The notes: generated by a model not told the origin, from the sequence alone. Positions 31,250-41,139 are shown, numbered from the stretch's first letter. The stretch: 64,000 nucleotides of DNA from Agrobacterium tumefaciens (GCF_013337285.1 NZ_SUPW01000001.1:434001-498000), one strand, 5' to 3'. Program-made: numbers and translations.

Positions 31250-31547
31250 ATATTCATTTCTCGAGACTGAAAGTGGAGTTTCGAAACACCGATTTCAAGT
31301 CGCCGGAAGAGACGGCCCCGCGCACCGGCAGAACCGTGAAATTCAACAAAACCCAGCGCCGGCTATTACTCCCGACATTTCCGGTTATCCATAAGGATCA
31401 GGAACCGGGTCGCCGACGGCAATTCACATTTCCGTCACATCGCGCTGCAAATCAGTTGTAAGACTTTATCAGCAAAGCGCAATCCGCTCCAAACGCAAAA
31501 TCGGGCTCCGCCAAGTTAGGCGCAAGTTTCGCACCCGGACCCAACAG
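31250..31547. other. lon upstream region
   Basis: About 300 bases with no gene. The lon promoter should lie here. I looked for a heat-shock (RpoH) type -35/-10 and found no convincing match. Confidence 0.4.
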
Positions 31548-31574
31548 AAAAGGCCCGCACGGGTGCGGGCCTTT
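31548..31574 (-). terminator. clpX terminator
   Basis: AAGGCCCGCAC and GTGCGGGCCTT form a long stem on the minus strand, followed by TTTCTG. It lies about 30 bases after the clpX stop. Confidence 0.82.
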
Positions 31575-31602
31575 CACATTCACGATAATCCGGATCAGTC
31601 GA

Positions 31603-32880
31603 TCACGCCGAGACGTTGGTCTTTTCTTCCTGACGATCCGCATAGATGTAGAGCGGACGGGCGACACCGCTGACGACGTCATTGGAGATCACCACTTCGC
31701 GCACACCTTCCAGCGTCGGCAGTTCGAACATGGTATCCAGCAGGATCTTTTCCATGATAGAGCGAAGGCCGCGGGCGCCGGTCTTGCGGGTAATCGCCCG
31801 GCGGGCGATCTCGCGCAGCGCGTCCTCGTGGAAGGTCAGTTCCACATCTTCCATCTCGAACAGGCGCTGATACTGCTTGACCAGCGCGTTCTTCGGCTCG
31901 GACAGGATCTGGATCAGCGCATCTTCATCAAGGTCTTCCAGCGTTGCCAGAACGGGCAGACGGCCGATGAATTCCGGGATGAGGCCGAACTTCACCAAAT
32001 CTTCCGGCTCCAGTTCGCGCAGCACCTCGCCCACACGGCGATCGTCTTCCGCCTTGACGGTCGCACCGAAGCCGATCGAGGTCTTTTCACCACGGGCCGA
32101 GATGATCTTGTCGAGGCCGGCAAAAGCGCCGCCGCAGATGAACAGGATGTTGGTCGTATCCACCTGCAGGAATTCCTGCTGCGGATGCTTGCGGCCGCCC
32201 TGCGGCGGAACGGAAGCGACCGTGCCTTCCATGATCTTCAGAAGCGCCTGCTGAACGCCCTCACCCGACACGTCGCGCGTGATGGACGGGTTGTCCGACT
32301 TGCGGGAAATCTTGTCGACTTCATCGATATAGACGATGCCGCGCTGGGCGCGTTCGACGTTGTAATCCGCAGACTGCAGAAGCTTCAGGATGATGTTTTC
32401 CACATCCTCGCCGACATAACCGGCTTCGGTCAGCGTCGTTGCGTCCGCCATGGTGAAGGGAACGTCGATGATGCGGGCGAGCGTCTGCGCAAGATAGGTC
32501 TTGCCGCAACCCGTCGGACCGACGAGCATGATGTTCGACTTCGCAAGCTCGACATCGCCGTTCTTGGAGGCGTGCGCGAGGCGCTTGTAATGGTTGTGAA
32601 CGGCCACCGACAGGATTTTCTTCGCCTGTTTCTGACCGATGACATATTCGTCGAGAATCTTGATGATATCCTGCGGGGTGGGAACACCCTCGCGCGACTT
32701 CACCATAGACGTCTTGTTCTCCTCGCGGATGATGTCCATGCACAATTCGACGCATTCATCGCAGATGAATACTGTCGGCCCGGCAATGAGTTTCCGGACT
32801 TCGTGCTGGCTCTTGCCGCAGAATGAACAATAGAGTGTATTTTTAGAGTCGCCGCCGTTGCTGCCGCTGACTTTGCTCAT
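31603..32880 (-). CDS. clpX: ATP-dependent Clp protease ATP-binding subunit ClpX
   Basis: The 425-residue AAA+ unfoldase delivers substrates to ClpP. The zinc-binding domain has Cys18, Cys21, Cys40 and Cys43. Walker A GPTGCGKT lies near residue 120, Walker [11 protein letters not shown] near 182, and the ClpP-docking IGF loop appears as SIGFGA near 268. The gene stands 290 bases from clpP on the same strand, typical of the clpP-clpX-lon-hupB cluster. Confidence 0.96.
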   Translation of the reverse strand: MSKVSGSNGGDSKNTLYCSFCGKSQHEVRKLIAGPTVFICDECVELCMDIIREENKTSMVKSREGVPTPQDIIKILDEYVIGQKQAKKILSVAVHNHYKRLAHASKNGDVELAKSNIMLVGPTGCGKTYLAQTLARIIDVPFTMADATTLTEAGYVGEDVENIILKLLQSADYNVERAQRGIVYIDEVDKISRKSDNPSITRDVSGEGVQQALLKIMEGTVASVPPQGGRKHPQQEFLQVDTTNILFICGGAFAGLDKIISARGEKTSIGFGATVKAEDDRRVGEVLRELEPEDLVKFGLIPEFIGRLPVLATLEDLDEDALIQILSEPKNALVKQYQRLFEMEDVELTFHEDALREIARRAITRKTGARGLRSIMEKILLDTMFELPTLEGVREVVISNDVVSGVARPLYIYADRQEEKTNVSA

Positions 32881-33172
32881 ATCTCTTTCCTTCCAGCACG
32901 CCGCAGGTCCGCCAAACGGATCGCGGTCAACTTACCGCCCGCAGATACGGCTCGCCTTGGGGTGCATTGCCGTATCCACCTCGTTTCCCGGGGTACTAGC
33001 CGTGTCAGATACAGGAGCTGACAACCGGCTGCAACGAATTCCCCATCAAACCAAAGGCCACGTCATAAAAATTCAACACAGCCTTAATATATACTAATAT
33101 CGCTTTCTGTTGCGGTTGAAAGCCCCGAAATTACTTTTGCGGGATCAAACAAACGTCAAAAAGCGGCGCGCC

Positions 33173-33805
33173 TCAATTCGCGGCGGCGCCTTCCATTTCC
33201 TGGCGCGAGGTGAGGATCTTGTCGATCACACCCCAATTCTGCGCCTCGTCCGCATCCATGAAGTGGTCGCGATCAAGGGTTTTTTCAACCTCTTCGAGTG
33301 TGCGGCCGGTGTGCTTCACGTAGACTTCATTCAGGCGACGCTTCATCTTGATGATGTCGCGGGCGTGACGCTCGATGTCCGAGGCCTGGCCCTGGAAACC
33401 GCCGGAGGGCTGGTGCACCATGATGCGGGCGTTCGGGGTTGCGAAACGCATTCCCTTTTCGCCGGCGGCCAGAAGCAGCGAACCCATCGATGCGGCCTGG
33501 CCGACGCAGAGCGTCGAAACCGCAGGGCGGATGAACTGCATCGTATCGTAGATCGCCATGCCGGCGGTTACGACACCACCCGGCGAATTGATGTAGAGCG
33601 CGATTTCCTTCTTCGGGTTTTCAGCCTCGAGGAAAAGCAGCTGCGCGCAGACGAGCGAAGCCATCTGGTCTTCCACCGGGCCGGTGAGGAAAATAATGCG
33701 TTCCTTGAGAAGACGGGAAAATATGTCATAGGAGCGTTCGCCGCGATTGGTCTGCTCTACGACCATCGGCACCAGAGCCATGGCGGTATCAACTGGATTT
33801 TTCAT
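33173..33805 (-). CDS. clpP: ATP-dependent Clp protease proteolytic subunit
   Basis: The 210-residue serine peptidase has catalytic Ser106 in GQAASMGS, His131 in IMVHQPSGG, and the acid probably Asp180. The head begins [19 protein letters not shown], so a short propeptide is likely. A GGAC ribosome site lies five bases before the ATG. It forms the barrel that works with ClpX downstream. Confidence 0.96.
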   Translation of the reverse strand: MKNPVDTAMALVPMVVEQTNRGERSYDIFSRLLKERIIFLTGPVEDQMASLVCAQLLFLEAENPKKEIALYINSPGGVVTAGMAIYDTMQFIRPAVSTLCVGQAASMGSLLLAAGEKGMRFATPNARIMVHQPSGGFQGQASDIERHARDIIKMKRRLNEVYVKHTGRTLEEVEKTLDRDHFMDADEAQNWGVIDKILTSRQEMEGAAAN

Positions 33806-34259
33806 GTCCGTCCTTTGTCAACTCTGCCCTTCGCGGGAAACCGCTCCGGAATCACTTCTAACCTTCATACTCCCTACATAGAGTGTCCCTGCCCCGTACT
33901 TCAAGACACGAAGCCGCATATCCTTAACGGCTCAACAGCGATTGCAGGCGTTTGAAGCCTCTGACGGCAACGGCTTCAAACCGGCGGGCGCATCCTGAAC
34001 TACCTGCCCTTGCCGACATTATTTTTCATCGAAGCGACCCGCAAATGCAAAAACCCGTGGCCATGCACAGATATAACTTCTTACCGGCAAGAACTCGTTA
34101 GGGATTTACTGCTGATACTGCGCGGCGAATTTCCGGTTTCCGTCAGGAGGCGGGCGCCCCATTCGGGCGAAATGGCATCTCAACAATTTCGGCGGGCATT
34201 GCGCACATCGTGCCACAAAGCCCGCTTTCACGGCATGATAGCGCAGATAGGATTTTGCA
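33806..34259. other. Divergent promoter region between clpP and the diguanylate cyclase
   Basis: About 450 bases without a gene. It must hold the promoters of clpP (minus) and the GGDEF gene (plus). No repeat, operator palindrome or small ORF with a credible ribosome site was seen. Confidence 0.4.
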
Positions 34260-35507
34260 ATGCTGGATGCAAAAACGGGCATGCTGCTTTGGGCGTCGGA
34301 GACGTTCACCCTTGCCGTCCTTTTGGGAACCCTGTGGCTGCACCGCCCTGCCCGCCAGCACAATCTCTATTTCGCCGCCGGTTTCCTTTCGACCGGCATC
34401 GGCGCCATTCTTGTCGCTCTGCGCGGCGACATTCCCAACTACCTGTCGATTGAAGTCGGCAACACGCTGGCGCTTTCAGCTTTCGGTTTCTGGCTGGCCG
34501 GCCTTCTCTCCTTCGAACAGCGCAAGCTCGCCGGCTGGATCGCCATTCCAGCGCTTTTGTGGGTCGGCGGCATGCTCATCCCGCCAGTGCGGGAAAGCAT
34601 GGCTTCGCGTATCCTGCTTTACCATGCCTGTGCCGCAGTCGCTTATTTCATGCTGGCCGGCGTCGTTCTGGCAAACAGGAGCCGGGCATCGCTCAGCCGC
34701 AAGGTTCTTGCCGCGATTTTCATTTTACAGGCCTTTTTCGGCGCCATCATCGCATTGGTCGTCATTCCCGGTGACATCACGTCCCCCAGTGCCGTCGCAC
34801 TGACGTCGCCACTCGCCTTTTCAGGCATTCTCGGCTTTACCATCATCATCATGATCAGCGCGAAGATCATCATGGAGGATTCCGAAAACCGCCTGCACCG
34901 GCTGGCGATGACTGACCACCTCACCGGCGTTCTCAACCGGCGCGGCCTGCTGGAGGAGTTCGAGCGCATCAAGAAGCGGTCACAGGCTTCCAGCCGCTAT
35001 GTGGCGCTGGTGCTGTTCGATATCGACCATTTCAAGAAGATCAACGACAAATATGGCCACCAGTCCGGCGATGCGGTGCTCGTGCATTTCTGCGACATGG
35101 CGCGGCGCGTCATCGGCGATCGTGGCCTTTTCGTCAGAATGGGCGGCGAGGAATTCGCACTGGTCGCCGAAGTCGAAAGCCCGTCCAGCACGGTGACGCT
35201 GGCGGAAGCCATTCGCAGCAATCTGCGTCTTTCCAAGATCAGTTCGCGTGGCGAAGGTATCGAAGTCACCACCAGCGTCGGCATCTCCGAAGCGATGATC
35301 AAGGATGCAGACCTGAGCGTGATGATGACGGAAGCCGACCGTGCGCTCTATGCCGCGAAAAAAGCCGGTCGCAACAGGACCGTCATCCACGTGAATTCGG
35401 CCAATGTCGTCGTCCCCTCCTCAGACCGGGACGAAAATCCGATGGACAATAATGCCGACCGGCAGGTTGCAGCGCTGAACCGGATATCGGCCATCGCCAG
35501 CCGGTGA
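34260..35507 (+). CDS. dgcA: Membrane-bound diguanylate cyclase (GGDEF), likely DgcA
   Basis: It makes cyclic-di-GMP from two GTP. Residues 1-205 hold about six membrane helices; the GGDEF domain covers about 215-375, with the active motif GGEEF at 295-299 and substrate residues in FDIDHFKKIND. No RxxD inhibitory site is visible five residues before the motif, so product feedback may be weak. A. tumefaciens DgcA is a GGDEF enzyme encoded near clpP, which is why I suggest the symbol. Its product is known to drive unipolar polysaccharide, whose genes lie 12 kb away here. Confidence 0.85.
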   Translation: MLDAKTGMLLWASETFTLAVLLGTLWLHRPARQHNLYFAAGFLSTGIGAILVALRGDIPNYLSIEVGNTLALSAFGFWLAGLLSFEQRKLAGWIAIPALLWVGGMLIPPVRESMASRILLYHACAAVAYFMLAGVVLANRSRASLSRKVLAAIFILQAFFGAIIALVVIPGDITSPSAVALTSPLAFSGILGFTIIIMISAKIIMEDSENRLHRLAMTDHLTGVLNRRGLLEEFERIKKRSQASSRYVALVLFDIDHFKKINDKYGHQSGDAVLVHFCDMARRVIGDRGLFVRMGGEEFALVAEVESPSSTVTLAEAIRSNLRLSKISSRGEGIEVTTSVGISEAMIKDADLSVMMTEADRALYAAKKAGRNRTVIHVNSANVVVPSSDRDENPMDNNADRQVAALNRISAIASR

Positions 35508-35596
35508 CATGATGCCCATGCGATGACAGGCGGAAAAACAGGCAGCGGTTTTTCCCCACCCTTTCCAAAGCACAGGACGCGGGCTAAACCTTGAGC

Positions 35597-36844
35597 ATGA
35601 CAGCGACATTTCCCTTCCTCACCATCGACCCCGCCACGCGCCGCGTTTCACTTGATGCCCGCGACCCGGCCTTCTACAATGATCCGAACCCGGTCTATGC
35701 GGCGCTTCACGCGCAATGTCCCACCTTTTACTGGGAAGAGCAGCGGCAATGGTTCTTCACCGAATATGACCATGTCAGCGCGCTTCTGCGCGACCGCCGG
35801 TTCGGGAGGCAAATCCTGCATGTGGCGAGCCGCGAGGAAATCGGCCTTGCGCAACCGCTGGAGCATGTGAAGCACTTCGATGCCGCCGAGCAGCATTCGC
35901 TGCTGGAACTGGAGCCGCCGGAACACACCCGGCTGCGCACGCTTATCAATCGCGCTTTTGTGTCCCGGCATGTCGACAAGATGAAGCCGGAAATCGAAGA
36001 ACTCGCCAACCGCCTGATCGACGCTTTCGAAGCCGATGGCACGACGGAACTGCTCTCCACCTATGCCGATATCATTCCCGTGACGATGATCGCCCGCATG
36101 ATCGGCATTCCCGAAGAGATGGGGCCGCAGCTCCTGAAATGGTCGCATGCTTATGTCGGCATGTACATGTTCAAACGCACCCCCGAGGACGAGCATCTTG
36201 CCGACAAGGCTGCGAAGGAATTTTCGGACTATGTGCGCAGCGTGATCGCCGAGCGACGGGCGGAGCCGCAAGACGATCTCTTGAGCCACATGATCCACAC
36301 GGAGCATAAGGGCCAGTACCTGACCGATGACGAACTGATTTCCACCACCATCGTGCTGCTGAACGCCGGGCACGAGGCGACCGTGCACCAGATCGGCAAT
36401 TCCGTACGCATCATTCTCGAAAGCGGCATCTCGCCCGAAACCCTGTTCCGCGACGAGACCACAACGGAACGCACGATTGAAGAGACGCTACGCATCTGCG
36501 CCCCCGTCCATATTTTCCAGCGCTGGGTTCTGGAACCGGTCGAGATCGACGGTGTGACCTTCAAACGCGGTGACAAGGTCAGCCTCATTCTGGCCGCCGC
36601 CAATCTCGATCCGGCAAAATTCTCCGATCCGCTGGCTTTCCGGCCGGACCGCAACGAAGGCGCCAACGTCTCCTTCGGCGCCGGCATCCATTTCTGCATC
36701 GGCGCACCGCTGGCAAGACTGGAGCTTAATCTTGCCCTGCCGTTGCTGTTCAAGCGCCTGCCGGGTCTCAGGATCGCCCAGCCGCCGAAGGTCAAGGACG
36801 TCTATCATTTCCATGGTCTGGAGCGGCTTGATCTGGCGTGGTGA
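35597..36844 (+). CDS. Cytochrome P450
   Basis: A soluble bacterial P450 of 415 residues. The heme-binding loop FGAGIHFCIGAPLARLE lies near residue 355-371 with the thiolate cysteine, and the K-helix ExxR is EETLR near 295. The I-helix reads NAGHEATVHQ, with Ala where many P450s have the oxygen-activating Thr; this variant is known in some bacterial families. I chose the ATG at 35597 over a TTG two codons upstream. No ferredoxin partner is adjacent, and the substrate is unknown. Confidence 0.92.
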   Translation: MTATFPFLTIDPATRRVSLDARDPAFYNDPNPVYAALHAQCPTFYWEEQRQWFFTEYDHVSALLRDRRFGRQILHVASREEIGLAQPLEHVKHFDAAEQHSLLELEPPEHTRLRTLINRAFVSRHVDKMKPEIEELANRLIDAFEADGTTELLSTYADIIPVTMIARMIGIPEEMGPQLLKWSHAYVGMYMFKRTPEDEHLADKAAKEFSDYVRSVIAERRAEPQDDLLSHMIHTEHKGQYLTDDELISTTIVLLNAGHEATVHQIGNSVRIILESGISPETLFRDETTTERTIEETLRICAPVHIFQRWVLEPVEIDGVTFKRGDKVSLILAAANLDPAKFSDPLAFRPDRNEGANVSFGAGIHFCIGAPLARLELNLALPLLFKRLPGLRIAQPPKVKDVYHFHGLERLDLAW

Positions 36845-36864
36845 ATCGGGAGGCGAGGTCGCCT

Positions 36865-37623
36865 TTATATCTGAGCCAAACCACCATCAACGGAAAGTTC
36901 CACTCCGGTGATATAGCTGGCCTTGGCTGACGCCAAAAACAGTACCGCTTCGGCAATTTCGTCGGGATGGGCCATACGGCCGATCGGCGCTGCGTCCTTG
37001 AGATAGGCCTCGAAACCGGCGATCTTTTCATCGTCCATCTTAAGACCATTTTCCATGATCGGCGTGCGGGTGACACCCGGGCTTACCGTATTGACACGGA
37101 TTCCCCGCGCCTTCAGGTCATTGGCAAAGCTGCGGGCGAACGAGCGAACCGCCGCCTTTGAAGCATTGTAAGCGCTCAATTTTTCCAAGCCCTTATTGCC
37201 GACGATCGAACCCGTCAGCACGATCGAACCGCCGTCCCGTAGCACCGGCAACAACGTCTGCACGGTATAGAACACGCCCTTTACGTTAATGTCGAAAATC
37301 CGGTCATAGAGCGCTTCGTGAGTTGCACCAAGATCGTTGTTTTCCGCGATTCCGGCATTGGCGACCAGGACATCCAATGTTCGCCCATCAGCTTCGATAC
37401 GGCTTTTGAGCTGTTCCAGCTCCGACAGATTCGCAACATCGGAAACGACGCCGATTGCACGCTCCCCAAGTCTGGCGACAGCGGCATCGAGATTGGCCGC
37501 ACTACGGCCCGTTACATAAACCGCAGCGGCACCACCTTCCAAAAACAGCTTCGCAACTGAAAAACCAATGCCCGTCGATCCGCCTGTGACGACGACGACC
37601 TGCCCGCTGAACATTCCAGACAT
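36865..37623 (-). CDS. SDR family NAD(P)-dependent oxidoreductase
   Basis: The 252-residue Rossmann-fold enzyme has the cofactor motif TGGSTGIG near residues 12-19, NAG near 86, and the catalytic Tyr/Lys in SAYNASKAAVR near 150. Downstream it has the usual VSPGVTRT segment. The start at 37623 is set by a GGAG site six bases upstream; the longer frame to 37743 would run through the operator region. It is divergent from an ArsR-type regulator 102 bases away, which probably represses it. It converges on the P450. The substrate is unknown. Confidence 0.9.
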   Translation of the reverse strand: MSGMFSGQVVVVTGGSTGIGFSVAKLFLEGGAAAVYVTGRSAANLDAAVARLGERAIGVVSDVANLSELEQLKSRIEADGRTLDVLVANAGIAENNDLGATHEALYDRIFDINVKGVFYTVQTLLPVLRDGGSIVLTGSIVGNKGLEKLSAYNASKAAVRSFARSFANDLKARGIRVNTVSPGVTRTPIMENGLKMDDEKIAGFEAYLKDAAPIGRMAHPDEIAEAVLFLASAKASYITGVELSVDGGLAQI

Positions 37624-37650
37624 TGCAATCTCCTGAAAATATCTAAATTT

Positions 37651-37669
37651 CCGAATTACCATAATTCGG
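37651..37669. promoter_or_regulatory. Candidate operator between the SDR gene and its regulator
   Basis: CCGAATTA-CCA-TAATTCGG is a perfect eight-base inverted repeat with a three-base centre, in the 102-base divergent space. It lies 28 bases upstream of the SDR start and 57 bases before the regulator start. AT-rich inverted repeats of this length are typical ArsR-family operators. Confidence 0.6.
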
Positions 37670-37725
37670 TATTTCGGTTTTATTGAAATATTGAAGCCTG
37701 TCAAGCCTTGTGCTAGAGCGGTTTT

Positions 37726-38040
37726 ATGGTTCAGTTTTTTCACCCCGCCCGCGAAGACATATCGCTCACCGCCATGCTGGCCGCACTCGGCGACCCCGCC
37801 CGCATGGGTATCGTTCGGAAATTATGGGAAGTGGAAGCCGGGCAGAATTGCGCTTGTGCAGCACCCTGCCCGGATATGCCACGCTCGACGCTTTCCAACC
37901 ACCTGCGTATCTTGCGCGAAGCAGGACTGATACGCACCCACAAACAGGGCGTCGAAAACATCAACGTCATGCGCCACGATGATCTGGAAGCACGCTTTCC
38001 AGGGCTTATACGGTCGATCATATCCTTCGACCGGCCGTAA
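37726..38040 (+). CDS. ArsR-family HTH transcriptional regulator
   Basis: The 104-residue winged-helix protein contains LTAMLAALGDPARMGIVRKLW and the recognition segment STLSNHLRILREAGLI near residues 54-69. A cysteine cluster (CACAAPC, residues 42-48) sits before the recognition helix, so metal or redox sensing is possible; related SmtB proteins and non-metal sensors exist. The gene is divergent from the SDR and probably autoregulated through the palindrome between them. Confidence 0.88.
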   Translation: MVQFFHPAREDISLTAMLAALGDPARMGIVRKLWEVEAGQNCACAAPCPDMPRSTLSNHLRILREAGLIRTHKQGVENINVMRHDDLEARFPGLIRSIISFDRP

Positions 38041-38063
38041 AGCGCGGTGGTAATACTACGCCA

Positions 38064-38405
38064 TCACAGCCGGATAACGTAATCCTTCCTTGTCGTTTCC
38101 ACGACCTCCCAGGTGCCTGTAAACCCAGGCTGCAGGACCAGCCGGTCGCCCGGCTTCAGGTGGCGCGGCGCCCCGCCATCTTCCGTCAGGATGGAATGGC
38201 CTTCGAGAATGTTGAAATATTCCCATTCGTCATAGACCACCCGCCATTTGCCCGGCGTAGATTGCCAGATGCCGGCATAGATGCCGCCCGGCGCTTCCTC
38301 CAGATTCCACGTGGTGAATCTGGGATCGCCGGAAATCAATCGTTCCGGCGCAGGCGCGCCATGCTCCGCTTCGACCGAAACATCAAATGTCAGCAAGTTC
38401 GTCAT
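38064..38405 (-). CDS. Cupin domain protein
   Basis: The 113-residue protein carries the single-domain cupin pattern of the DUF861/(S)-ureidoglycine aminohydrolase type: GIYAGIWQSTPGKWRV, then YFNILEGHSILTEDGG and the second-motif-like LKPGDRLVLQPGFTGTWEV. The metal histidines of classic cupins are mostly absent. It follows metY by 14 bases on the same strand, so co-transcription is likely. Function unknown. Confidence 0.82.
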   Translation of the reverse strand: MTNLLTFDVSVEAEHGAPAPERLISGDPRFTTWNLEEAPGGIYAGIWQSTPGKWRVVYDEWEYFNILEGHSILTEDGGAPRHLKPGDRLVLQPGFTGTWEVVETTRKDYVIRL

Positions 38406-38419
38406 GGCGAGCCGCCCTC

Positions 38420-39703
38420 TCAGATTTTCGAAAGCGACTGTTCGAGATCGGCGATGATGTCTTTCACATCTTCAATGCCGATGGACAGGCGCACCACATC
38501 CGGCCCCGCACCTGCCGCCGTCTGCTGTTCCGGCGTCAGCTGCGCGTGGGTGGTGGACGCCGGGTGGATGACGAGCGAGCGCGTATCGCCGATATTGGCG
38601 AGATGCGAGAAAAGCTGCAGCCCTTCCACCAGCGCCTTGCCGGCGGTATAACCGCCCTTGACGCCGAAGGTGAAGACGGAGCCCGCCCCTTTTGGCGAAT
38701 AATGCTGCTGGATGGCATAGTTGTCGCTGTCCTCCAGCCCGGCATAATGCACCCAGCCGACTTTTGGATGCGCCTTCAGCCATTTGGCGACAGCGAGCGC
38801 ATTGTCGGAATGGCGCTGAACGCGCAATGGCAGGGTTTCGATGCCGGTGAGGATGAGGAAGGCGTTGAAGGGCGAGATGGCCGGGCCGAGGTCACGCAGG
38901 CCAAGCACGCGGCAAGCGATGGCGAAAGCAAAATTGCCAAAGGTCTGGTGCAGCACGACGCCCGAATATTCCGGCCGGGGCTGCGACAGCGCCGGATATC
39001 TGTCGGTCGCCGACCAGTCGAAGGTTCCGCCATCGACAATGATGCCGCCCATGGAATTGCCGTGGCCGCCAAGGAATTTCGTCAGTGAATGCAGCACGAT
39101 GTCAGCGCCATGTTCCAACGGCCGCAGCAGATAGGGGCTTGCCATCGTGTTGTCGACGATCAGCGGCAGACCATGGCGGTGAGCAATCTCGGCAATTGCA
39201 GCGATATCCACGAAGGTACCGCCGGGATTGGCAAGGCTTTCAATGAAGACGGCGCGGGTGCGCTCGTCGATCTGCCGCTCGAAACTGGCCGGATCGGTCG
39301 CATCGGCCCAGCGTACCTGCCAGTCGAAACCCTTGAAGGCGTGGCCGAACTGGTTGATGGAACCGCCATAAAGCTGGCGGGCGGCAACGAAATTATCGCC
39401 GTGTTGCAGCAGCGTGTGGAAGACCAGCAATTGCGCGGCGTGGCCGGATGCGACCGCGAGCGCCGCCGTGCCGCCCTCAAGCGCTGCGACACGCTCTTCC
39501 AGAACCGCCTGGGTGGGGTTCATGATGCGGGTATAGATATTGCCGAATTCCTTCAGTCCGAACAGCGCCGCGGCATGATCGGCATCACGGAACGCGTAGG
39601 CGGTCGTCTGGTAGATGGGCGTCGCGCGCGCCCCGGTGGTCGGGTCTGGCTGTGCGCCTGCATGGACGGCCAGCGTTGAAAAACCGGGATTGCTGCTCGA
39701 CAT
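38420..39703 (-). CDS. metY: O-acetylhomoserine sulfhydrylase (PLP-dependent)
   Basis: It makes homocysteine from O-acetylhomoserine and sulfide in methionine synthesis. The 427-residue length and the start region [29 protein letters not shown] fit the MetY branch of the Cys/Met metabolism family. The PLP lysine lies in [16 protein letters not shown] near residue 213, and [20 protein letters not shown] precedes the cofactor aspartate. The leader contains two overlapping hairpins that cover the ribosome site. MetZ and cystathionine enzymes are related, but MetY fits better by length. Confidence 0.9.
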   Translation of the reverse strand: MSSSNPGFSTLAVHAGAQPDPTTGARATPIYQTTAYAFRDADHAAALFGLKEFGNIYTRIMNPTQAVLEERVAALEGGTAALAVASGHAAQLLVFHTLLQHGDNFVAARQLYGGSINQFGHAFKGFDWQVRWADATDPASFERQIDERTRAVFIESLANPGGTFVDIAAIAEIAHRHGLPLIVDNTMASPYLLRPLEHGADIVLHSLTKFLGGHGNSMGGIIVDGGTFDWSATDRYPALSQPRPEYSGVVLHQTFGNFAFAIACRVLGLRDLGPAISPFNAFLILTGIETLPLRVQRHSDNALAVAKWLKAHPKVGWVHYAGLEDSDNYAIQQHYSPKGAGSVFTFGVKGGYTAGKALVEGLQLFSHLANIGDTRSLVIHPASTTHAQLTPEQQTAAGAGPDVVRLSIGIEDVKDIIADLEQSLSKI

Positions 39704-39710
39704 GATGTTT

Positions 39711-39765
39711 CCTCCAATAACAATTTTGGAGGGATCATAATGCCTTGCGGCGAAATGATAAGCCC
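39711..39765 (-). promoter_or_regulatory. Overlapping leader hairpins sequestering the metY ribosome site
   Basis: On the minus strand a first hairpin pairs GGG-ATCAT-GCC (39765-39749 region) with GGC-ATGAT-CCC around a GCAA tetraloop and reaches 39731. A second, CCTCCAA/TTGGAGG (39732-39711, eight-base loop), buries the GGAGG ribosome site seven bases before the metY ATG. The two share bases 39731-39732. It does not match the SAM-II pattern known for rhizobial met genes. Regulation is inferred. Confidence 0.5.
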
Positions 39766-39777
39766 GATCTGTACCAA

Positions 39778-40212
39778 CTATCGCACAATATTGAGACGCG
39801 GATACTCAATTGCGGGGCAACGGTCCATCACCACGTTCATGCCATAGGCCTCGGCCTTGGCGGCGGCATTGTCATCGCGCACGGATAGCTGGCCCCAGAT
39901 CACTTTAGGGCGCTGTGGCAGCAATATCGCCTCCTCCACAATCGCCGACAGATATTCCGGCGCCCTGAAGACATCGATCATGTCCACAGGTTCGGCAATA
40001 TCGGCAAGCCGGGCATAGACCTTCTGCCCCAATATCTCCTTGCCCGCCTGACCGGGATTGACCGGAAACACCCGGTAGCCCTTCGACAATAAAAAGCGCA
40101 TGACGCCATGGCTGGGGCGGTCCGGATTGGGTGAGGCGCCAAGCAGGGCGATGGTCCTGACATCGGTCAGGATTTTTCTGAGATAGTCCGGTTCGTAAGT
40201 ATCATGCTGCAT
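39778..40212 (-). CDS. CoA-binding domain protein (YccU family)
   Basis: The 144-residue Rossmann-type protein has the nucleotide motif IALLGASPNPDRPSHGVMRFL near residues 21-40 and the later segments VYARLADIAEPVDMIDVFR and VIWGQLSVRD, all typical of the succinyl-CoA synthetase-like CoA-binding family. It stands 74 bases upstream of metY on the same strand. Its biochemical role is not established. Confidence 0.88.
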   Translation of the reverse strand: MQHDTYEPDYLRKILTDVRTIALLGASPNPDRPSHGVMRFLLSKGYRVFPVNPGQAGKEILGQKVYARLADIAEPVDMIDVFRAPEYLSAIVEEAILLPQRPKVIWGQLSVRDDNAAAKAEAYGMNVVMDRCPAIEYPRLNIVR

Positions 40213-41139
40213 GTCAACTTGTCCCTTTGGCGCATTACGCAGTTTGAGAGATGCTGGCAGGCACCCCTTCCGAGAGATCAGCGCGAGTATCGCGTTTCCT
40301 GCATAAATCCGCAGCTACATTTGCACGCTACCGTCGCTTGCTTTTGTCCGTTGCTTTCATTGTCATTTAGGAAGCGTTGTGGCTTTCTTGAACCCCCTGC
40401 CCGGTTTAAAACCACGTGAACATGGCCTCGTCCTCGCTCGATATGGGGTATTTCATTCACGCAAAATGATTTCACGAAAGCACCCTGCATAAGCTGGTAT
40501 TGAGTATTTTCATCCAGTTTCCAAAACGATCCATATGCGAAAGAACGCTGGCTCAAACAACATTAGCGTGCAATTTATGCGCCATTCGTCTCCTGTTTGT
40601 TTTCATTCCGTTCACCGATGAATTAGACTTGACTAATTTTCAGAAAGTTATTTTGTAAATCAATCCATCTGTAAATCTACAACGTTGCAGTTTGTTATTT
40701 TACACGGCGGTGAAATTTATTTTCATAACAGTGAAAGAAATAGGCGCTGAAAATACTACACTCTCACGCTCCGCTAGAAACGCGAATTACGCGCGAAAAT
40801 CCGCTGAAATAACCCTGATTTTTAGAAAACGCGCAAGATTTCGGCGAGACTGGAGCTGTGCATCCGGAGCCGGCATGCCCGTCCCGCGGATGAAATCATG
40901 AGCAAAGCGATTTCGCTCGCGAAGCAGGAAGTCTCGCGACATGCACAAACCCAAAATTTGACGCATGTCATTATTGGCGGAAGGCTGAATACTCGCGCCG
41001 ATGATCAGACGAAACCGGCAATCATTTTCGAATGATCGCAAAGCGTCCACAACGCCTCCCGACCTCCATCGAAAATGGATTCCGGTATTCAAACCCATGC
41101 TATAGGTTTCGGAAAGTAGCCTGCGAGCGAGTCCCTATT
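40213..41139. other. AT-rich intergenic region of about 0.9 kb
   Basis: Base composition drops clearly between about 40560 and 40800 compared with the GC-rich surroundings. Several short frames exist, including a 45-codon plus-strand frame at 40898-41035 starting MSKAISLAKQEVSRHAQ, but none has a good ribosome site or a family I recognise. It may be decayed or foreign DNA. No insertion sequence ends were found. Confidence 0.45.

Noticed and set aside
39704-39777. SAM-II riboswitch upstream of metY
   Set aside because: The conserved SAM-II pseudoknot segments are not present; only generic hairpins are seen.
40787-41098. 103-codon minus-strand frame in the AT-rich gap
   Set aside because: No ribosome site, no domain, and it overlaps the upstream region of the permease gene; codon use does not look coding.
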